Positions 1 through 10,100 of a stretch of 64,000 nucleotides of DNA are shown piece by piece. The position numbers and the translations under genes were made by a program. The stretch is taken from contig CALNVZ010003426.1 in assembly GCA_940671915.1 (NCBI GenBank), positions 3,261,427-3,325,426 on the forward strand, given 5' to 3'. Numbering within the stretch: the first letter of the stretch is position 1; the number at the start of each line of letters is the position of its first letter. The notes under the pieces are model-generated. The model saw only the letters and a program-made list of their open reading frames with translations, had not been told where the DNA came from and did no database searches. The stretch is from Paracentrotus lividus (Eukaryota > Echinodermata > Echinoidea > Camarodonta > Echinidae).

Positions 1-189
1 AGCCCGGGTTTCTGAAATCTGAATGCTGGGACCATTCACATAAATAAACAAATTAAAGCCGGAGCAAATTAACTCATGTTGCTAAAATCTATAAAAAAAA
101 ATAAAAAAAGAAATAAAAAGAATTAAAAAAAACCCTTAATGATGAACTGTGTGTATATTTCCAGGCGGCGGCCTCTGTCATGATTTATA

Positions 190-616
190 TCTATTTTTCA
201 GTCGCGGAGACGTCTCCGCGACAGAATCATTTCCGCGACGGATAAAAAGTATTAGAGACGTCTCCGATGTCACGGAGATGTAGCAGAGACTCTCCGAGAC
301 GTCTCCGATACATTTTTCATAAACTGTAACAAAGCGATTAAAGAAAAAAAAAACCGTCTCAAAGTTGTATCCGCGACTCATGAAACGTGTTAAACAAGTT
401 TTAAAAAATTGTTGCGGAGACGTTCTGAGACGTTTCATGAGTCGCAGAAACAACTTTGAGACGATTCTTTGAAAGTGCTTTGTTACAGTTGTTTTTTAAC
501 TGTCGCGGAGACGTCGTGGAGACATCTCCGCGACTTCTCCGCAACATCGGAGACAGAGACGTAATATTTTTTTTTTATCTGTCGCGAAGGCGTTTCCGAG
601 AAGTGAGATACCACCC
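190..616. repeat. CpG-rich palindromic repeat region (GAGACGTCTC)
   Basis: Repeated GTCGCGGAGACGTCTCCG-like words include a perfect 22-bp palindrome at 201-222, and ATGAGTCGC / GCGACTCAT pairs at about 375 and 436. It ends GTGAGATACCACC, which is also an end of the element at 42010-42193. No gene; overlapping open frames on both strands result from the palindromes. Confidence 0.75.
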
Positions 617-690
617 AAGGGAATTGGCCATGTTTTAATTCATTGGTGGGATTGTGGCTATGAGGCAATTTAAGTTGCGCAAGGACCGCT

Positions 691-905
691 GAATCATTTT
701 TACAACTGCGTGGTCATTTTTAGACCGTCCGGGCCATTTTTGCGGCTCTGGCCGATTGATTATCTGCCATTATTTACGCGGTCTGCCATTTTTTTTGCAC
801 TGTGGCCATTTTACGCTCTGCCATTTTTACCTCCCCATTATTACCTCTGCCATTTTTACCCTGCCATATTTTTAACCTCTGCCATTATTACCGTCTGCCA
901 TTTAC
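691..905 (-). repeat. 15-bp minisatellite, locus A (degenerate)
   Basis: About 13 decayed units of TGCCATTTTTACCTC, the same unit as at 22842-23190 and 25128-25411. It abuts the truncated foldback element that begins near 915. Confidence 0.8.
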
Positions 906-914
906 GAACCGAAC

Positions 915-1398
915 CTTAAAAAATGGGCAGAAAATAATAAGAAAAATATGATGAAATTTGGGAAAATCGACCCAAACAATGATAAAATTATGAAATATTC
1001 CAAAGTTTTGAGTTCTGTGACGTCACATGCAGGCGAGCATCTCCTATGGGATTAGGGTATAAATCCATAAAATGCATTTTGTCAAAGAAAAAATATGTAT
1101 GTCACGCTTGCGTCGGTATACACTCAAAACATACTGTTCATGCATACATGACTATATGCAATTGACCCATTCCGTTTATCAAGAAACCATGAGCAAAAGA
1201 CAAATTTATGGAATTTACATACAGCAACCAATAGTGAAAGCGGCTGCTCGCACCGTAGCTCACGAGAATCAAAACTTTACATATTCATAACTCGCTATTT
1301 TGCGTCGATTTTCTTCAAACTTGCACTACTATTTTTTTATTATTGTTTCTTCATTTTTTAAGACCAAATAAATATTCCAGGGTGACCTTCCGCTTTCA
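915..1398. mobile_element. Truncated foldback element, same family as 52240-52737
   Basis: It matches that element in order: CTTAAAAAATG, GAAAATCGACC, TGTGACGTCAC, GGAATTTACA, ATATTCATAACT and TTTTTTAAGACCAA. The outer left end is missing where minisatellite A begins. Confidence 0.75.
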
Positions 1399-1399
1399 G

Positions 1400-4300
1400 A
1401 TTTTCCATCTATTCGTTTCTCGCATATAGCCACCACCCCCATTCGTTTTATATCATCTCTCCTTCTCAGCATATCTTCTCATGCATAAGCACAAAATGTC
1501 AATACTATTTTTCGTATTGCAAAAGTTTTAGACTGTGAAATCTAGGGATAATCGCGGCGTTTCTAAATATTTCACTCTCTGTGGGAGGCCGGAAACCAAC
1601 CTCAAATTTATGAAAGGGGGTAGGCCTACTGTTTTGTTAGAAAAGCACATTACACACAAAAAAGTGACATATAGATACCTGTAGACTGAAAAGAGGTATT
1701 GAGTAGTAGACTCTCTCGACACGTTTCACTATGCAAATTTAGTTTTGGTTTGCCCGAGTTCGCCGTTAGGGTTCCAAATTGTGAATTATTATTGCATTTT
1801 CGTCTCCCTTTTAAAGTAAGATTAGCACCGAGTGTGACACACTTTACTTCATTATATGAAAAAAAGGAACAACAATAAACAATGAAGCCCCACCCCAATC
1901 AAACAAACAAACAACAATACATGAAGAACATTTTGGAGACTACTACTTTTTTTATTAATTTTTGTAAAGTTTGACAAACGGTTTTGCATTTTTGTTTTTC
2001 ACACACACAAAACAGCAATATTTGGAGCAGATCTGGAATGAAAACATTAATTATTGTCATAGGAGCATATGTCATGCACCCTTAAATTGGCATCAGTTGT
2101 ATCAGTTCACTCCTTCAACATCCAAATAAAGATTACAAAAGGAATGAAAGAGTTGCCAATTTAAATTTTCAATGATTATTTCTTCATTCAAACTCATTCT
2201 AATTCAATACTGCAACATAAATAAATCAGAAACTGTCAGCGACTTTTGCTCTTTCATTCTGTAACATTCCGGTTCAAACTACAATACTGAAGCATCACTA
2301 AAAAATGAGGTAATTGAACTGCTATGGGTCACTTTAACTCTAAATTTGAGTTATAAAAGTAATCAAGAGTTCTGGGTATTAAGACAAAACTTACATTGGG
2401 TGTTTAGAACAAAACAAAAAGCAAAGCATAGGATTGAGAAATTAAAGAAAGACCTAAAATCGAGGGAAATGGACAAATTAAACCTTTTCCACATAGTCTC
2501 TAAATGCAAACAAGAGCTGTTGTTATCGATATATTCTTCTTCTTGCAAGATTTAATTTCAATTTTGTTTAGTCAAACAACCAACTTCCTAAATGATTCAG
2601 AAAACTTTCCGGCGAGATTTCTTTTTTAAATCAGAGATCATGATTGACTTTAACATCTATTTGGCATGCAAATACCTTTACAACAAAAACAGAAACAAAA
2701 GAATGAGCAAAGATTGAGAGCTGCTCTTAATAGTCAGCTGCATATAACCTTTACCTTTAAATTATCCCATAAAATGATATAGGATGACCACAAAAGTAGA
2801 ATACAACTGCTTGCAGAATAGATTCTGCACAGACACAATGACAAATCAAATATTACCTGGTATATAACTAAATGTAATAGATAAAATGAAAAGAAGTTCA
2901 TGTCAAAAATCAGGATCATAAATAAAATGCAGCAAGACAGAGTAATTTTCAAGGTGAATAATTGTCCAACATGATCATTTCAAAATATTATGACATATTT
3001 CAGAGTTTTCTAAAAGTACTCGATAAACTGCAGCAATTTGAATGCATCTTTGATTTACAACATGACCTTTCACATTTCCATGTTTTTCATGACTATGAAA
3101 CTTCAAAAAATCATGACAATTACAATAACAAGATAGTGTGTTTATAAATACTGGCATGCACAAAAGGAACTTCATTTTTTCTCCCCATAACCCTGACAGA
3201 GGTAGATTTCATATTTACCTGATAATAAAAGAGATATAACCTAAATTGTCCATAAGAGATTTTGTCGGCTAAACATTAGATTATGCCTAATTGGTATACA
3301 ATTTGCGATATGCCATATAAGATAATCATAATTAATGATAACTGGAATTACAAATGATAAAATTGCAATTATATCACAGGTGGAGCATCATTTGGAACAA
3401 ATTCTTTGCTATTTCATTTACGTTCATAATAAGAATATATATATTTCCATGACAAATGGAACCTCTTTCTCCTCAGGATGTGTTGCAAAACATTATATAT
3501 AAATTTCATTTATGAGGACAGGGATTCAAAGCATTTGAATCATATAAAATAAACAATACAGTGCACTCACATTATAATGAGGTCGTCAAGAAAAAGTCAC
3601 AACATTTGTCACAATCAAAATTGAAACTGAACACATTGCAATTGGCACATGTGCACTGTAGAATCAGGATTAAAATAAGTCAACAGGACGAGTCTCGATT
3701 GTTGTTACAGCTGCATTGGCAGGGACCCAACTTGCTCTTGCTTTGGAAGGGGTAGTTTCAAGTGTATGATAGGCAATAACAAAACACTTTCACAAATTTT
3801 GGGTGAGTTGTCCAGTTTGGAAATTGCTTCATGCATATGTAATAACAGAACAAAAATGCTGTATTTTGGCAAAATTGGAGTCATCTTTTGGCTCTATAAA
3901 TGGCAATTGTTAGTAGGCCTACTTCATAAAAGGTTATCATTATAAAATTTCCTTGTTTTATATCTTCAGCGCTCAAATCTTCATTACTTTAAGCTTTTTG
4001 CTATTTAGAATAAATAGTAGAATCGAGTCAAAAATGAGTATTTCCGATTTGTTGACCTGTTAACACCCCTAACAACCTCTAAACCATGGGTTTAGGATTA
4101 ATGTTAGGTTTAGGGTAAGGGTTAGTGTTGTTATTGGTAAGCTTATTAAAGAAACTTATTTTTTAGGACAGAAGATCGTGTTACATTATAAGTGCCTTTT
4201 CCTCTATATGAATTTATGTAGTCCAGATATCATAAGATTGATAGCAAGTTGAAGACATGGAAAGTATTAATGGTTATAAAGTTGGCACAAGAAACAATTA

Positions 4301-6289
4301 GACCTCAATGTTATTTCAGATAATACAAGACAAACATATTTTTACACATTGAAAATATAATACAAAAGGCTCAGATTGAAATAAATAACAACATATATAA
4401 TGGCAGCTAGAATGCATGATCGAAAGCTACTAAAACCATTGTTATGGAAAATGAAACAAAGATACACATAATCAAAATTATAGTTGAAATTTTTCTAGAA
4501 ACAACCTGTATTACTCCCCACACCACGATTGTTGTGTGAACAGTGCCATCTATTGTGCAAGTGCTTAGGCCAATCTATATTTCCAAAGACAGGAAATGTT
4601 GCCGTGTTTCTAGCACAGGACAACATTATATTTATTTTCTTCAATTTGATACATGTAGTCTCATATCTTCATGATTGAATTTCAACATTTTATGCAAATT
4701 TTTATGCATGATTGTTTTGCAGTCCTTGCATGAATAACAAAATATATCAATGTTTTCAAGTAAAAATACTATACAAAAATTTATGAAAATTGAAAACCCT
4801 GTGATTTTCCCGACTCTTTTGTGATAATGTACATTCTTAGCTTCAAACTGGTTTTATTTTCATTAATTTACAAATGGTATTTTTCCAAGTTTTAGTAAAA
4901 GAAGAAGACAGTTTATGAAAATTAAAAAGCTAGATCACTTCAACCAAACTCACACTTTAAAAACAAATCATCAAAAGCACAATTGAATGAAAGCAAATGA
5001 AGGATATTAATATCAAAGATATGATATTAAATTTGCATACATGTATATGTACATTGTACAATTTTTCCATATAGATGAAAAAATCCACTGCTGTAAAGGC
5101 TACTTAGATCAAACATCACATTAACAAATACAGTATATAAAAATACAATCTATGCAGAGTATTATATATCAGAAATAGATTTTTGTTGTAATCATGAGAG
5201 TTCATTTGGTCATTTTTCAAAAGTAATTCACATAATTATAAAGTTGCATACTTTGATGTCCTGGTTCCTTTATCTCTCTATCTAAATTGAGCACTTTACC
5301 TTCCATAATAGTACAAGTTTTTTTGTCACAATTATACTATACTCTTAAATTCACTATCCAAGTGTATTTAAATATCGGTTTAATGCTGGTGTTTGGGAAT
5401 TAAAATTAAATTGGCAATTTTCTGTGAATTAATTTCCAATATTTACGCAACACAAGACTTTATCATATCATTCTACAAATAAGCAGAGAAAATCTATGTT
5501 GTTTTTTTTTTTTTTTAGGGGGGCACAACTTAACATGGCTTGCAAAGAGTTTAGTGAGGAAGCATAAATTATTTAAAATGAAATCTTGTGTTTCTTTTAT
5601 TCTTTCATGTATGAAATAAGTCAATTGCAGCATGTGTAAAGGAACATAATAAAAAAGGAATGTTCTCCTTCTACTTTTTTTTAATAATTTCCTGACAACA
5701 AATTACAATACAACCATCTATAAAATCTCTGCTAGATTAAAGACATCCTTAACTCCATCTACTAAAAAAGTTTTTAGGTCTTTGATAACATTTTAAATAA
5801 ATCTTTTATGCGATTGTACATGCTCAAACATAAGTAGACAACACCCACTTTAAAAACAGAGTAGAAGTTGTTAATAAAAGCAGACTTGTTTAGTTCCAGA
5901 CAATTAATCCCCTTTCAATTAAAATTGAACCTCATTAGGTTATTTCAATATCTGCCCCATTAAAAGGAAACTACATACAAGGTACATTTTTGTATATGCA
6001 TTTCATGTAATGTAAGAAAAAAAACCCCAAAGTTATCAATAAAATTTGACAATAGTTTAAAATCAAAATCAAATGTGTATACACAATACACAACTCTTTT
6101 TTACTGGAAAAATGGAGCAATAAAACAATTTTTAAAAAGTTTTTCCAATTTGAGGAACAACTGACCAATCTTTCTGGAATGCGCCAATAGTTCTTGTTGA
6201 TCCTTGTGTGGTGTATTGACATTGTAGTATGTATTTCTTCACAACTGCTACTGTTTTGAAGCAGATCAATTTGAAATACCGATTTTAAT
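1400..6289. other. Intergenic, AT-rich, nothing recognised
   Basis: No gene supported. It contains a short stretch of TTAGGG-like words at 4085-4135 and a poly-T/G junction near 5502-5523. Confidence 0.6.
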
Positions 6290-6327
6290 CACTCTTTGGA
6301 GGAAGGGTGCTCTATGTGGTTGTAATT

Positions 6328-6333
6328 TTTATT
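6328..6333 (-). terminator. Candidate poly(A) signal for elovl gene 1
   Basis: AATAAA on the minus strand, about 650 nt after the stop codon, at the distal end of the tandem array. Position and orientation fit; cleavage is not shown by the sequence. Confidence 0.4.
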
Positions 6334-6415
6334 TCTTCTGGGGGTCTATGATTCATGTTACTTTTAGTAGGGTGACTTTGGAGGGCGTTCTCTAAGGTTG
6401 TACCTTCCATTTCTA

Positions 6416-6560
6416 AAGGCGCGGTCCCACTGGCTTTTTAGGATGATTTGCGAATGAATTGCGGATTGTTTGTTTTGTTTTTGTTTTTTGTAGCGGATGA
6501 ACGAAATCTGTATACGTATCTCATGCCCAATTAATCCTCCCGCCAGTGGGACCGGGCCTT
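6416..6560. mobile_element. 145-bp MITE with near-perfect inverted ends, TA-flanked
   Basis: The left end AAGGCGCGGTCCCACTGGC and the inverse of the right end (AAGGCCCGGTCCCACTGGC) differ at one base. TA lies on each side (6414-6415, 6561-6562). It sits inside a unit of the tandem array, so the empty site can be compared with sister units. No coding capacity. Confidence 0.85.
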
Positions 6561-6981
6561 TAGACAGGTCTATGATTCATGTTACTCTTTGTAGGGTGTC
6601 TTTGGAGGGCGTTCTTTCCATTTCTTAGATAGGTCTATGATTCATGTTACTCTTAGTAGGGTGTCTTTGGAGAGCGTTCTCTAAGGTTGTACCTTCCATT
6701 TCTTAGATGGATTTTGATAGGTCTATGATTCATGTTACTCTTAGTATGGGTGTTCTTTGGAGAGCGTTCTCTAAGGTTGTACCTTCCATTTCTTAGATGG
6801 ATCTTTAGATAGGTCTATGATTCATGTTACTCTTTGTAGGGTGTCTTTGAGGGCGCTCTCTAAGACTGTACCTTTAATTTCTTCCGGGGGTCTATTATTC
6901 TTGTTACTCTTTGTAAGGTGTTTTGGGCGGGCGCTCTCTAAGGTTGTACCTTCCATTTCATCCAGGGGTCACTGATTTATG

Positions 6982-7119
6982 TTATTCTTTGTAGGGTGTC
7001 TTGGGTGGGCGCTCTCTAAGGTTGTACCTTCCATTTCTTCCGGGGGTCTGTGAGCCGTTGCTCCCTACCTGTCCATCAGTCTTCTTGCTCTGTCCCTTCT
7101 TTCCTTTCACCACGTATGC
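6982..7119 (-). CDS. ELOVL: elovl gene 1, last coding exon with repeat-derived tail
   Basis: 138 nt including the TAA stop at 6982-6984. It begins [17 protein letters not shown], a normal cytosolic ELOVL tail. It then runs through a potential donor (CAG|GTAGGG at about 7069) into [20 protein letters not shown] and E, encoded by the first unit of the tandem array at 6290-7055. Whether the exon reads through or is spliced at the internal donor cannot be settled from DNA. Confidence 0.75.
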   Translation of the reverse strand, partial: AYVVKGKKGQSKKTDGQVGSNGSQTPGRNGRYNLRERPPKTPYKE

Positions 7120-10100
7120 CTGCAAACAAAACAATGAAGGTGTTCATGAGTATTGTGAAGGAAAGAAGAATATTAGCAGGAAAAATATTTGTAACAATAT
7201 CTTTCACTAATCTGCAAGCGCACAATCTAATTTGATGCTTTTACATGTAATGTAATATTTATATCAACGATGTGCCACAACCATATTTTTTTAAAAAAGA
7301 AAAAAGTCTCAAGTAATTGTAGATGTTTGAGATAAGGACAATGTAAGGAATCACTCTTTATATTCCCTCTCTCTCTCTCTCTTTATATCAATATCTTTAT
7401 CTCTCTCTTTATATGTCTGTCATTATGTCTCTCTCTCTCTCTCTATTTTTCCCCTTATATCTCCTTATACCTCTCTCTCCACATCTCTCTCTTTATATCT
7501 ATATCTATATCTCTCTCTTTATATGTCTGTATTATCATACTTGAATATATCTCTTTATATGTCTGTCATTATGTCTCTCTCTTTCTATTTCTCCCTTTGT
7601 CTCTCTTTACATCTCTCTTTCCATATATATATATATCTCTCTCTCTTTATATCTCTCTCTTTATCTCTTTATCTCTCTCTCTCTCTCTTATATATCTCTC
7701 TCTCTCTCTTATATCTTTCTCTTTATATCTCTCTTTATCTCTCTTATAGCTCTCTCTTTATATCTCTCTTTATCTCACTCTCTTTATATCTCTAGTTATC
7801 TCTCTCTTTCTATCTTTATCCATTATATTTCGTACCTGATTGTAGAAGTTTGAGAAGAGGACGATATGAGAGATGAGATAAGCAATAAGAGCCCAGATAT
7901 AACCATCAGGGAAGCCACACTGCTGGTACTTGACGAAGATGCAGTGGATAAGCACTGTGAAGAACTGGATCTGTGAAGGACAAAGGACAATCAAGATTTA
8001 CAACCTCCACAAAAACTTTCATCCATATAAAAGAAGTTACGCTATCAACTATGCCTTGGTGCATGGCAGATGGGGTAAATGAAAAAATAGAAAGAAAAAA
8101 AAAAAAATTTACAAAAGGACATCAGTGAAGTGGCCAGGATACGCACCATGTACATGTATGATACCAATTGAACCAGACCACCTCTTTGAAATATGTAAAT
8201 ATGATTTAGCTTTTTAAGTGAATAACCTCAGATAGTCATACTCTAATTACCTACATATACATGCACATGTACCAGACAAGGTGACAATATTTAGTTGTGA
8301 AAGGAGCACAATTTTACTCACCAAAAACATAAACCAAAAAACACCCTCTCTGTAAAAATAACCAAGTCTGCCTTTTACAGTGATAAACCTGTGAGGAATT
8401 TTCCACTACACTGTACTAGGGGTGTTATGATACGTACCAGCTGGAGGGATGTGAGATATTTCTTCCACCATAGATAAGGCTGTATCCAGGGTCCCAGGGC
8501 AGAGAGAAAGTAGTAGCCATACATCAACACATGGATGAAACAGTTCACCATTCCAGAGAAAAATGCTGCATGAAGGAAATGAAAAAAAGAACAACAAATA
8601 ACGGTTGTATTCTCAAAATACAATGTATTTACAGGTAACTGGGTAATAATAATAGATACAGCATCTTTAATTTGCCATCAATCTAATTGAAACTACTCAG
8701 AGAGACAAGGTAGTTGTGAGGTTCCAAAATTAATCAAAAATAATAATTGGGATTAATTATTGTTCAGACTATATGCCATGGCCACACTTAGTTGTGCATC
8801 GGTTACCCACCCCTCTGTGCCTGGACTGCATCAAATTTTAGGATCAGGTAGGTGCACCTTCTTTTGGGCATGCATGTGCTACGCCCGTCAGGCAAGTCAA
8901 AACAGAAGTAAATAGCAGCTGGCAGACTGGAACTGAATTGCAAAATAACCATTTGGGACTATGGCAAACCATGAAGATGTTGACCACTTAGCTCAACAAG
9001 GAAGTGACATTGGTTTGAAGAGTGAAGAGCCATTGATGGAAACTTTGTAACCAGTCACTTTTGTTCAAGTGCTGGTAAAAAAAAAAAGTCAAGTAAAGTC
9101 CCTATCCTAAAGCTTTAAAGAATAGACAAATGTTTACTTAAATTCTATGCAATCACATTGTGTAAACTGTATAATTTATTAACCTGTTGGGGACTGAGCC
9201 CGAATATATTCGGGCCGAGGTCTATGGGAAATGTGTGTTATAGCCAAATCAGCTCGTCTCCAACAGGTTAAAAGGTAATGCAAATACCACTACCACATCT
9301 ACATCTATGACATCTTGACCCCCTCAGGAGCAATTTGTTTTAAACAATGTTACTATTACCTTAATCCCCTGAATTTGACTTGCCTCTCATGATCTTTAAT
9401 TGTAAAACGTATGTATGATATTTTTTTTTTCTAATGCATAGAGAATTTGTCATTCAACAAATTTAATTATTAATTCATTCTATTTGTATTTCAAATGTAA
9501 TGTGATAATACTTACATGCCCCTCCTGGGATCCATCTCACACCAATCCACCATAGCAGAGGCATGGTAGCATGATGGTATACATGAAGGAATGATATCTG
9601 GTTGTTCTTCTTACGAAGGATGAAAATAACCTGATCACAAAAAAAGAAAAAAAGAAATGGTACTGACTTAAAACACTTACGACAAGCTGATTGCAAGAAA
9701 ATAAGAATAAGACCATTGTTAAAATTTGGTTGTTTGATAAGATGTACCTCTCTTATATAGATAAAAGTGCCTGAAATTGGGAATTTGGGGCATGTATAGT
9801 CCCCACCCCCCCCCCCCCCCACCCCCACTGAGAGCAATTTTGGCAGGCATGACATAAAACAATTGGGGTGATGTGTACAAAAATCTAAAATTCCAATGTT
9901 GCCACCCCACTCGAACATATTTTTATTTCGTTAACTATGCAGACTACTGAATGTGATTTGTAAAATAAAAATCAGAGACATTATTATATTCGTACATTAC
10001 CTTCATAAAATAAGTTGATGACGCTATCAAGACACTATGTAGTCCCATATGTGCATATTAGGGCTTGGGGCTGTGCAGTTTATGACAAATTCAGCAAGTC

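Larger units (their letters stand above)
6290..7055 (-). repeat. Degenerate tandem array, about 8 units of 75-90 bp, spanning the elovl gene 1 stop codon and 3' UTR
   Basis: On the minus strand each unit reads approximately GAAATGGAAGGTACAACC, then TTAGAGARCGC, CAAAGACACCC, AAAGAGTAAC and ATGAATCATAGACC. Unit 1 is coding and supplies the stop codon; the others form the putative 3' UTR. In the unit furthest downstream, GAAATGGAAGG has become GAAATAAAAAT, which creates an AATAAA at 6328-6333. One unit is split by a MITE (6416-6560). Confidence 0.85.

Noticed and set aside
4085..4135. Telomere-like GGGTTTAGG/GGGTTAG words
   Set aside because: Too short and irregular to call an interstitial telomere; similar GGGTAGGGTA words occur in a dispersed repeat.
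7523..7795. 90-aa Leu/Ser/Tyr-rich frame
   Set aside because: CT/TATA microsatellite translated; intronic.
8950..9050. Small frame starting [16 protein letters not shown]
   Set aside because: Only 29 codons, within an intron on the opposite strand to the gene, with no splice or family support.
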